From contig JADHXT010000290.1 of NCBI GenBank assembly GCA_016782825.1, positions 1 to 5,025 of the forward strand: a stretch of 5,025 nucleotides of DNA. Reading direction: 5' to 3'. A program made the position numbers and the translations under genes. A model generated the notes under the pieces. The model was not told the DNA's origin. It ran no database searches and worked only from the letters and a program-made list of their open reading frames with translations. Every line of letters starts with the position of its first letter. Position 1 is the stretch's first letter. This DNA is from Candidatus Brocadiia bacterium (GTDB taxonomy: Bacteria; Planctomycetota; PUPC01; DSUN01). Below are positions 1-5,025 of the stretch, piece after piece.

Positions 1-43
1 TGTCGGCGTATCGGACGCGGAACGGGGCCGTTTCGATCTGCAT
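1..43 (-). CDS. Partial 5' end of a divergent gene, probable YbgC/FadM-like acyl-CoA thioesterase
   Basis: Reading the minus strand from an ATG at 43-41 gives 14 codons, MQIETAPFRVRYAD, before the window ends. The next base is A, which would permit Thr (ACN). The F-x-V-R-Y-A-D(-T) pattern is typical of the start of hotdog-fold acyl-CoA thioesterases of the 4-hydroxybenzoyl-CoA thioesterase/YbgC group, where RVRYADTD or RVRYAETD precedes the catalytic region. No in-frame ATG, GTG or TTG lies between this ATG and an upstream stop at 91-89. A purine-rich stretch (AGAAGAG) lies about 4 bases upstream as a modest ribosome binding site. A near-consensus promoter pointing this way lies at 137-164. 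Only the N-terminus is visible, so the function is tentative; another protein starting with a similar motif is possible. Confidence 0.5.
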   Translation of the reverse strand, partial: MQIETAPFRVRYAD

Positions 44-117
44 GGGGCTCTTCTGAATAGCTCGATAGACGAGGGACGAGACGCCGGTTCACATGGCCAG
101 AGGGCGTTCTCACCTGC

Positions 118-146
118 TTGCGAAAACGTGGGCCTTATTATACAAT
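118..146 (+). promoter_or_regulatory. Sigma70-like promoter for the aldolase-DUF502 pair
   Basis: TTGCGA (118-123, four of six matches to TTGACA) is followed after a 17-base spacer by TACAAT (141-146, five of six matches to TATAAT). Transcription would begin near base 153, giving a leader of about 35 bases before the ATG at 189. This placement supports the 189 start over the upstream in-frame ATG at 93, which would lie before the promoter. It is weaker than the opposing promoter, with which it shares -10 bases. Confidence 0.5.
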
Positions 147-164
147 GCATTGGATTCACGTCAA
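137..164 (-). promoter_or_regulatory. Sigma70-like promoter for the leftward gene
   Basis: On the minus strand, TTGACG (164-159, five of six matches to TTGACA) is followed after 16 bases by TATAAT (142-137, perfect -10). Transcription would start near base 130 and run leftward, leaving a leader of roughly 85 bases before the ATG at 43. It sits in an AT-rich island in otherwise GC-rich DNA, which makes chance occurrence less likely. The -10 box overlaps that of the rightward promoter at 141-146. Confidence 0.6.
143..152. promoter_or_regulatory. 10-bp perfect palindrome overlapping both -10 regions (possible operator)
   Basis: CAATGCATTG is a perfect inverted repeat. It covers most of the rightward -10 box (141-146) and abuts the leftward -10 box (137-142). 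A dimeric regulator bound here could block both promoters. The symmetry is visible; the operator role is inference, and a 10-bp palindrome can occur by chance. Confidence 0.3.
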
Positions 165-177
165 CGAACGAGCTTCC

Positions 178-183
178 AAGGAG
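178..183 (+). promoter_or_regulatory. Ribosome binding site fixing the aldolase start at 189
   Basis: AAGGAG lies five bases before the ATG at 189, a strong Shine-Dalgarno match with normal spacing. The alternative in-frame ATG at 93 has no comparable site; its nearest purine-rich stretch (GAGGGA, 70-75) is 17 bases away. This decides the start in favour of 189. Confidence 0.8.
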
Positions 184-188
184 AAGGC

Positions 189-1244
189 ATGCCCCTGATC
201 GTCGATGCATCCGAGGCCCGAGAAGTCTACGACGAGGCGCGCGAGCGCGGCGTGGCACTGCTCAACCTCAATCCCGAGTGCCCTCGCGGCATCGAGGCCT
301 GCCTTCGCGCGGCCAAGGCCGTGGGCCAGCGCGTCGGGGCGGACGACTTGCCCATCATCCTGTCGCTGTGCGGCATCTACTACGGCCGCCCGCAGGCCAA
401 GTACTACACCAGCTTGGGCGACCCCCTCTATGGATTCGACTGCTGGGTATCCAACGTCGAGTTCTACACCGCCGACGACGGCCCCTTCGGCAAGCTCCGC
501 GTGCTCACCCACCTCGACCACGGCCAGCCCGACGCCGGCGACGCCGAGATCCTCGAGCACCGCCTCGACAAGCTTACCAGCGTGATGTACGACTGCTCCA
601 CCATGCCCTTCGAAGAGAACATCCAGCGCACCGCCGCCTACACCGAGCGCGTGCGCGACCAAGTGATCGTGGAAGGCGCCGTCGACGAGATGTACGAATC
701 CGGCACCGGCGAACAGAAAAACCAGATCACCACCGTGGAGCACGCCCAGGACTACGTGAGCCGCACCGGCGTGGACATCATCGTGCCCAACCTCGGCACC
801 GAACACCGTGCGGCCGAGCGCGACCTGCGCTACCACGGCGACATGGCCCGCGAGCTGAGCTCCGCCGTCGGCAAGATCCTCTGCCTCCACGGCACGTCGA
901 GCCTCTCGCCCGAGGACTTCGTGCACCTGAAGGACGACGGCATCATCAAGGTGAACCTGTGGACGGCCGTCGAGAAGGCCGGCGCCCAGGCCGCCGTGCG
1001 CAAGGCGATCGACGAGCTCGGCAACATCTTCCCCGAGACGGTGCTGGGCAAGATGGTGGACGCCGGCTATCTCGGACGTCGCTACTTCGAGCACGACTAC
1101 CGCGAGCAAATCTGTGGCGGGCAGATCAAGCCCAAGCTCGACTTCTTCGCCGAGTGCGTCCGCCGCGACGCGTGGGTGAACGCCGCCCAGGCGCTCGTGG
1201 AAAGCTGCCTCGACGACCTCGGCTACGCCGCCTTTGGAAGCTGA
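189..1244 (+). CDS. Class II (metal-dependent) sugar-phosphate aldolase, divergent active site
   Basis: This 351-residue protein has the ordered motifs of class II fructose-bisphosphate/tagatose-bisphosphate aldolases, TIM-barrel enzymes that cleave or form ketose phosphates using a zinc ion. Visible motifs are THLDHG (107-112; catalytic Asp110, metal ligand His111), SVMYDCS (131-137), VEGAVDEM (161-168), TGVDIIVPNLGTEH (193-206; metal ligand His206), LHGTSS (233-238; metal ligand His234) and KVNLWT (254-259). The catalytic Asp and three His ligands are present. Several usual residues differ: DGS is DCS, HGGSG is HGTSS, NIDT/NVAT is NLWT, and the second Glu of the VE-x-E motif (Glu174 in the E. 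coli enzyme) is Ala164. About 350 residues is long beside GatY/KbaY-type aldolases (about 285), with extra sequence around 60-105 and at the C-terminus. The start at 189 is chosen on its AAGGAG site and the promoter at 118-146. The DUF502 gene overlaps its stop by one base. Class II aldolase membership is secure; fructose-bisphosphate as substrate is not. Confidence 0.85.
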   Translation: MPLIVDASEAREVYDEARERGVALLNLNPECPRGIEACLRAAKAVGQRVGADDLPIILSLCGIYYGRPQAKYYTSLGDPLYGFDCWVSNVEFYTADDGPFGKLRVLTHLDHGQPDAGDAEILEHRLDKLTSVMYDCSTMPFEENIQRTAAYTERVRDQVIVEGAVDEMYESGTGEQKNQITTVEHAQDYVSRTGVDIIVPNLGTEHRAAERDLRYHGDMARELSSAVGKILCLHGTSSLSPEDFVHLKDDGIIKVNLWTAVEKAGAQAAVRKAIDELGNIFPETVLGKMVDAGYLGRRYFEHDYREQICGGQIKPKLDFFAECVRRDAWVNAAQALVESCLDDLGYAAFGS

Positions 1245-2011
1245 TGCCAGAAAACACCAACGAAGCCGAAATGAGCAAGCCCGGCCGACGCCGACGCATG
1301 CGCCGCTTCCTGTTCACCGGCCTCGCCACACTCCTGCCCACGCTCCTCACCACCTACATCATCTACGTGTGCTATCAGTTCGTGCACACGAACCTCGGCT
1401 ACTGGCTCGCCACCATCCTGGCCAAGCTCCTCGGCCAGTGGGACCCGACCACCCAGTCCATCACCAATAGTTTCACCGTGTTCGCCGGCGACATCATGGC
1501 GGTGCTCGTGGTGCTGGGCATCGCCATCTCCCTCGGCGCCCTGGCCGCCAGCTTTGTGGGCCGCCGCGTCATGCGCGCCGGCGAGGGGCTGCTCACCAAG
1601 ATGCCCTTCGTCAAGGTCATTTACCCCTACGTCAAGCAGGTGACCGACTTCTTCCTCTCGGACAAGCGCTCGCGCTTCCGCACCGTGGTGGCCGTGCCCT
1701 ACCCGCGCCGGGGCGTGTACTCCATCGGCTTCGTCACCGGCCTGGGCATGCGGTCGATCAACGATCGCACTCGCCAGGAGATGATCCACGTCTTCATCCC
1801 CAGCTCGCCGACGCCCATCACAGGCTACGTGGTGTTCGTGCCGCGGAGCGAGGTGATCGAGCTCTCGATGACGGTGGACCAGGCGCTGCGTTTCGCCGTC
1901 TCGGGTGGCGTGATCGTCCCGCCTCATCAGCTCGTGAGCGAGGAACTGGTGAGCCGCGACACGGCCATGCTCGCCCTGCCCAACGAGCCGCCGGCGGACG
2001 ACGACGAATAG
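1244..2011 (+). CDS. DUF502 family inner-membrane protein
   Basis: This 255-residue protein fits DUF502, a family of two-TM membrane proteins shared by bacteria and plants (the LIKE-COV proteins) with no settled biochemical role in bacteria. A basic N-terminus (RRRRMRR, 15-21) precedes TM1 (about 22-46, containing LLPTLLTTYII). TM2 is at about 78-104. The soluble part then carries family-like blocks: KMPFVKVIYPYVKQ (119-132), FIPSSPTPITGYVVFVP (184-200) and LSMTVDQALRFAVSGG (207-222). The C-terminus is acidic (ADDDE). Length is in the normal range and the frame is intact. The ATG at 1244 overlaps the aldolase stop (TGATG), and GGAAG at 1236-1240 is a usable though close ribosome binding site, so translation is probably coupled. 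Met10 (1271) is an alternative start but lacks a good site. Family assignment is from motif recognition; its link to the aldolase is unknown. Confidence 0.85.
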   Translation: MPENTNEAEMSKPGRRRRMRRFLFTGLATLLPTLLTTYIIYVCYQFVHTNLGYWLATILAKLLGQWDPTTQSITNSFTVFAGDIMAVLVVLGIAISLGALAASFVGRRVMRAGEGLLTKMPFVKVIYPYVKQVTDFFLSDKRSRFRTVVAVPYPRRGVYSIGFVTGLGMRSINDRTRQEMIHVFIPSSPTPITGYVVFVPRSEVIELSMTVDQALRFAVSGGVIVPPHQLVSEELVSRDTAMLALPNEPPADDDE

Positions 2012-2050
2012 AGCGCCCCGACGCCCTCCCCCACACCATTCCCTATCGTG
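2012..2050. other. Short convergent intergenic gap without a clear terminator
   Basis: Thirty-nine bases separate the stop of the DUF502 gene from the stop of the rhomboid gene on the opposite strand. I see no stable GC hairpin followed by a T-run on either strand. Transcripts from both sides may therefore overlap at their 3' ends or terminate by a factor-dependent route (inference). Confidence 0.5.
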
Positions 2051-3700
2051 CTATGGCTGCTGCGGTACCCCGCGCGACAGGCGCCGCACGAGATCGGCAT
2101 AGCGCGCGTCGTCGGGAGCCAGGGCTGCGGCGCGCTTTGCCGCGGCGAGTGCCTCTCCGGGCTCGCCACTCGCCTCGAGCGCGATGGCCAGCGTGGCCAG
2201 GTAGGCCGACGTGTCGGGCTTGAGGGCCAGCGCGCGGCGGGCGTGGCGCAGGGCGCGCGATGGATCGCGCAGCGGTGGCTTGACAGTGGCGTAGAGATAG
2301 GCTAACAGGTCGTGCGCCTCGGCGCTGCCGGGGGCGATGGCCAGGGCCAGCCGCAGCAGGCTCTCCGCCCCCGCCGCCCTATCCTGCACGAGGTAGTAGG
2401 CGGCCAGGCTCGTCGAGGCCGCGGGGTCGCGGGGATTGGCGATGAACTGCTCCCACGGGCTTTGCCGACGGGGCCGCTCCCCCCGCTCGTGGATGCTGTG
2501 CACCATGAGGTCGAAGAGGAGGTCGAGCCGGAATCCCGCCGCCTCGGACGACGCGAGCGACGCCTCCACGACGCCGCCCGTCACCGACGGGAAGATCACG
2601 TTGCGCAGGCGGAAGGGCTGCCCCGTCTTCGGCTCCACCTTGAACAGAAGCTCCACGCCCTGTCGCCCGAGCACAACGGCGTCCTGCCCCTTCAGGAGCG
2701 TGGCATTGTCCTTCGCGGACGCAGCGACCACCGACTTCGCATACGCCGCCACGTCCACCCCCTGTGCGGGCGGCACGATACGCAGCCGCACGACCCCCAT
2801 CCCCTCTCGCTGGAACGAGTGGCCCCGCAGCTTCGCCGTGGGGGCACGGTAGGTCCATCCCCTGGGCACGGCGATCGCCAGGGCTCCGCCGTCGAGTGGG
2901 TGCGCCACCATCTCCGTGCGGGCCAGCAACACCCAGTCGGCCCCTCGGACGTAGAACGCCGCCTGCTGGAAGGCGTAGGCGGCGAGCACGATGCTGCCGA
3001 AGGCGGCCACGCGCACCGCCATCGTGGACGCAGGCCGAGGCAGCCGCGCCATCACAGGCCGCAGCACCAGCGCCGCCACCAGGCCCGCCACGAGGCCACC
3101 CACGTGGGCGCCGTTGTCGATGAACGGCACGGTGATGCCGAGCGCCGCGTTGATGCCCACCACCACCACCAGGTTCACCCACAGCCCGCGCCGCGCGTCC
3201 GGCCGAATGAACCGGCGATACACGGTGGAAAACACCACCACCGCGCCGAACAGGCCAAACACCCCGCCCGACGCGCCGACCGACAGCTCGGCCGTGGCGA
3301 ACAGCGACACCACGTTGCCCACCACCACCGCGCCGACGTAGATGAGCAGAAACCGCTGCCAGCCCCACAGCTTCTCCACCAGCGGCCCCAGGGCGCGCAG
3401 CGCATAGAGGTTCACCACGATGTGCAGGATGCCGCCGTGGAGGAATCCCGCCATCAGCAGCCGCCACCACTCCCCGCCGTGGAGCACCAGCTCGCGGTCC
3501 TTCGCGCCGCACACCAGCAGCGTGAGCACATCGGGCTGCACCGCCTTGCCCACGATGGCAGTGACCCCATACCCGACCACGCACAGCGCCATGATCGCGG
3601 GCGCCACCACGGGACGCTGGAGGCGCACTTCCGCCGGCGGCGCAGGCTCGGGCGCAACACTGGACGGATTGCTGGGGTCGGAGGCGGCCACGGCGGGCAC
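2051..3700 (-). CDS. Rhomboid-family intramembrane serine protease with PsbP/DcrB-like and TPR C-terminal domains
   Basis: This 549-residue protein starts with a Pro/Ala-rich cytoplasmic tail (1-30) and a rhomboid domain of about seven TM helices: roughly 31-51, 84-103, 114-135, 141-160, 172-190, 194-214 and 230-250. Active-site features are GEWWR (76-80), HGGILHIVVN (88-97; His93 and Asn97 match the GlpG His-x3-Asn), GASG (142-145; nucleophile Ser144) and AHVGG (198-202; catalytic His199), so an active protease is expected. Residues about 260-405 resemble PsbP/DcrB-like domains by pattern (a P-x-GW start and an HSIH end); this call is weaker. Residues about 417-545 form TPR-like helical repeats rich in Ala and Leu. 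With seven TMs and an inside N-terminus, these domains would lie outside the cytoplasm, as for the TPRs of Bacillus GluP/YqgP. The GTG at 3700 has no good ribosome binding site; the GTG three codons later (3691) has GGAG eight bases upstream and may be the true start. It lies 24 bases after the upstream membrane gene, probably in one operon. Confidence 0.9.
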   Translation of the reverse strand: MPAVAASDPSNPSSVAPEPAPPAEVRLQRPVVAPAIMALCVVGYGVTAIVGKAVQPDVLTLLVCGAKDRELVLHGGEWWRLLMAGFLHGGILHIVVNLYALRALGPLVEKLWGWQRFLLIYVGAVVVGNVVSLFATAELSVGASGGVFGLFGAVVVFSTVYRRFIRPDARRGLWVNLVVVVGINAALGITVPFIDNGAHVGGLVAGLVAALVLRPVMARLPRPASTMAVRVAAFGSIVLAAYAFQQAAFYVRGADWVLLARTEMVAHPLDGGALAIAVPRGWTYRAPTAKLRGHSFQREGMGVVRLRIVPPAQGVDVAAYAKSVVAASAKDNATLLKGQDAVVLGRQGVELLFKVEPKTGQPFRLRNVIFPSVTGGVVEASLASSEAAGFRLDLLFDLMVHSIHERGERPRRQSPWEQFIANPRDPAASTSLAAYYLVQDRAAGAESLLRLALAIAPGSAEAHDLLAYLYATVKPPLRDPSRALRHARRALALKPDTSAYLATLAIALEASGEPGEALAAAKRAAALAPDDARYADLVRRLSRGVPQQP

Positions 3701-3724
3701 TCCGCGCCGAGAGGCGCACCGAGA

Positions 3725-4552
3725 CTATGGCTGGACGCTCAGCCACTCGAAGAGCAGGAAACGCACGCGGCCGATCAGCAGCGACAGGCGGCCCATCACC
3801 GTATAGCCGAAGGACGCGCCGAAGGAGACCATCAGGAACCAGATGCCCACCCGCGACACCACGCCGCCGGCCCCCTTGTGCTCCACGCTGAAGAAGAAGT
3901 AGAACAGCACCGACACCGTGCCCACCAGCACCAGCACGGCCCCCATCACCGGCAGCGCCGCCGACACAAACCACGCCTGGGTGAAGAAGGCCGCCGGCTG
4001 GCCCGCCTGCACCGTCGCCTGCAAGGGGCTCACCGCGGCCTGGAGCTGCTGGAGGATGTAGCTGTGGGTCACGATCGGGATGCCCATGCCCGCGCCCCAG
4101 CCCACCATGAGCGCGATGGCGTAGCGGCTCAGCCAGCCGCGGGTGCGCGAGATGCGCGTCACGAGCAGCAGGCCGAGGACGATCGGCACGAAGCGGCGGC
4201 CCAGCTCGGCGTAGAACGCCTCGGCGGTGGGCGCGCGGAACAGCGGGTCCACCACCTCGGGGCGGAGCGACTGCCGCCACGTGATGATCGCCCCGTAGCC
4301 GAGGGCCACGCCCACGTAGAGGTTCTCCGCCATCTTGAACAGCGGATTGTCGCGATACAGGAAACTGTACATGATGAGCGTGAGGCCCGCGGCGATGATG
4401 ATGCCATAGGACTCCGTGAGGGGCCTCGTGGTGTCGCCGTACGGGTTGCATCGCCACCAGCTCACGCCCACGAAGGCGAGCACGAGCGCCACGAGCACGA
4501 TCCGCTCGGCCGCGCGGCGGTTGGGGCTCGGCTGTTCCAGCGGTGCAGCCAC
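3725..4552 (-). CDS. Conserved-type polytopic membrane protein of unknown function
   Basis: I do not recognise this 275-residue protein. It is strongly hydrophobic, with about seven predicted TM segments near 17-33, 48-66, 74-93, 119-133, 143-162, 192-222 and 232-255. A short polar loop (94-118) and a Gln-rich amphipathic stretch (164-188) lie between helices. Basic residues after several helices (RISRTR, SVEHK) mark likely cytoplasmic loops. No transport, protease or enzyme motif is visible. Translation starts at a GTG (4552-4550) overlapping the TAG stop of the upstream gene by one base, with a GAGAGAGG stretch (4570-4563) about 10 bases before it, so it is probably translationally coupled to that gene. 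It precedes the rhomboid gene by 24 bases. The frame is open and codon use resembles its neighbours, so it is a real gene. A partnership with the membrane-anchored upstream product is inference from overlap and shared localisation. Confidence 0.8.
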   Translation of the reverse strand: MAAPLEQPSPNRRAAERIVLVALVLAFVGVSWWRCNPYGDTTRPLTESYGIIIAAGLTLIMYSFLYRDNPLFKMAENLYVGVALGYGAIITWRQSLRPEVVDPLFRAPTAEAFYAELGRRFVPIVLGLLLVTRISRTRGWLSRYAIALMVGWGAGMGIPIVTHSYILQQLQAAVSPLQATVQAGQPAAFFTQAWFVSAALPVMGAVLVLVGTVSVLFYFFFSVEHKGAGGVVSRVGIWFLMVSFGASFGYTVMGRLSLLIGRVRFLLFEWLSVQP

Positions 4553-5025
4553 TACGGGGATGCCTCTCTCTTCTGGCGGAAGCGGCGGACGAGGAACTGC
4601 ACGTTGGCCACCACAATGAGCAGGATGATGAGCAGGTGTGTGGTGGACTGGGCCTGCATGCCGCGGCTGGCGTCGGCCGACCGCTTCGGCGCGTCGTCAC
4701 CCGGCTTGGGGAGGATGCGCGCGGCGATCTCCGTCTTGACCTGCCGTTCGAGCATCTTCTCGTAGTCGGCCGCGCCGCGCAGGCCGCCGAGGTAGCCCAC
4801 GAGCTGCTTGGACTGGAGGAACGGATACAGGTCGGGCGCGATCACGGCCGTGCAGCCGGCGCCGAGGTCGAAGCCGAAGCGGTCGGCGCCGTAGGCGATC
4901 CACATTTCCACGGTGGCGCCGGCAGCGATGTCGATGCCCAGCGGAATGTCCTTCAGCGAGCGCACGCCCTCGAGAGCGGCCATGCCCTCCGTGGGCTGGT
5001 CGTAGTAGTCCTTGTCGAAGGCGCC
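4552..5025 (-). CDS. C-terminal part of a membrane-anchored conserved hypothetical protein (runs off the window)
   Basis: The visible frame gives 157 residues. An ATG at 4983 exists, but the frame stays open for 14 further codons to the window edge, and that upstream stretch (including FDKDYYDQPTEG) reads as protein, so the true start is probably beyond 5025. A soluble domain covers about residues 1-105 of the visible part, with GIDIAAGATVEMWIAYG (31-47), GAGCTAVIAPDLYPFLQ (55-71) and QLVGYLGGLRGAADYEKML (74-92). From memory these resemble an unnamed conserved family with a GQLxGLLGGLRGAAEYE signature; I could not check this. A hydrophilic linker (about 105-128) precedes one TM helix (about 130-146, HLLIILLIVVANVQFLV) and a basic tail (RRFRQKR). 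The positive-inside rule puts the tail in the cytoplasm and the main domain outside it, implying an N-terminal signal peptide outside the window. Its TAG stop overlaps the next gene's GTG by one base. Function is unknown. Confidence 0.75.
   Translation of the reverse strand, partial: GAFDKDYYDQPTEGMAALEGVRSLKDIPLGIDIAAGATVEMWIAYGADRFGFDLGAGCTAVIAPDLYPFLQSKQLVGYLGGLRGAADYEKMLERQVKTEIAARILPKPGDDAPKRSADASRGMQAQSTTHLLIILLIVVANVQFLVRRFRQKREASP

Noticed and set aside
156..1109. Minus-strand open frame of 317 codons opposite the aldolase
   Set aside because: Antisense to a gene with ordered class II aldolase motifs; the Val/Ala/Gly/His-rich translation has no recognisable domain.
128..1243. Upstream extension of the DUF502 frame back to 128
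   Set aside because: The extension is an Arg/Pro-rich frame shadow of the aldolase gene. DUF502 homology begins after the ATG at 1244, which has its own ribosome binding site.
1223..1927. Minus-strand open frame of 234 codons opposite the DUF502 gene
   Set aside because: His/Asp/Glu/Gly-rich shadow of a membrane protein gene, without motifs.
2060..2080. GC-rich inverted repeat (GCGG-TACC-CCGC) near the end of the rhomboid gene as a possible terminator
   Set aside because: The stem is only four base pairs, lies within coding sequence, and no T-run follows on either strand.
2379..4700. Long minus-strand open frame (773 codons) in another frame across the rhomboid and seven-TM genes
   Set aside because: Low-complexity Arg/Gly/Ala translation that crosses three real genes out of frame; a composition shadow.
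2312..4765. Very long plus-strand open frame (817 codons) opposite the minus-strand operon
   Set aside because: Its translation is rich in Arg, His, Gln and Pro without domain structure. It lies antisense to three genes with clear TM helices and rhomboid motifs. Long antisense frames are expected where third positions are mostly G/C.

Overview
The window is a GC-rich bacterial segment (strong G/C third-position bias, GTG starts as well as ATG, one-base stop/start overlaps). It holds two complete plus-strand genes, two complete minus-strand genes, and two minus-strand genes cut by the window edges. The polytopic membrane proteins, Shine-Dalgarno sites and sigma70-like promoter boxes fit a Gram-negative-type bacterium. 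The mix of unnamed conserved membrane proteins and a rhomboid-TPR fusion is what I would expect from an uncultured or environmental lineage, perhaps planctomycete-like, but the sequence does not fix the taxon.

Layout, left to right. Bases 1-43 (minus) carry the first 14 codons of a divergent gene whose N-terminus looks like a hotdog acyl-CoA thioesterase. Bases 44-188 are the divergent intergenic region. It contains an AT-rich island with two back-to-back sigma70-like promoters, whose -10 boxes overlap each other and a 10-bp perfect palindrome. Bases 189-1244 (plus) encode a divergent class II (metal-dependent) sugar-phosphate aldolase. Overlapping it by one base, 1244-2011 (plus) encodes a two-TM DUF502 membrane protein. 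A 39-base gap separates this pair from a convergent minus-strand operon, read from right to left: a membrane-anchored conserved hypothetical protein (4552-5025, N-terminus outside the window), a seven-TM hypothetical protein (3725-4552, overlapping by one base), and, after 24 bases, a rhomboid serine protease fused to a PsbP/DcrB-like domain and TPR repeats (2051-3700).

The minus operon appears to make three envelope proteins: one with a probable extracytoplasmic domain anchored by a C-terminal helix, one polytopic, and an intramembrane protease with extracytoplasmic accessory domains. A functional link, such as the protease acting on or regulating the other two, is inference from gene order only. 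The aldolase/DUF502 pair is probably co-translated, but their biochemical connection is not evident. The aldolase keeps its catalytic Asp and three His metal ligands but departs from family consensus at several conserved positions, so its substrate should not be assumed to be fructose-1,6-bisphosphate. No RNA genes, CRISPR arrays, insertion sequences or long repeats were seen.
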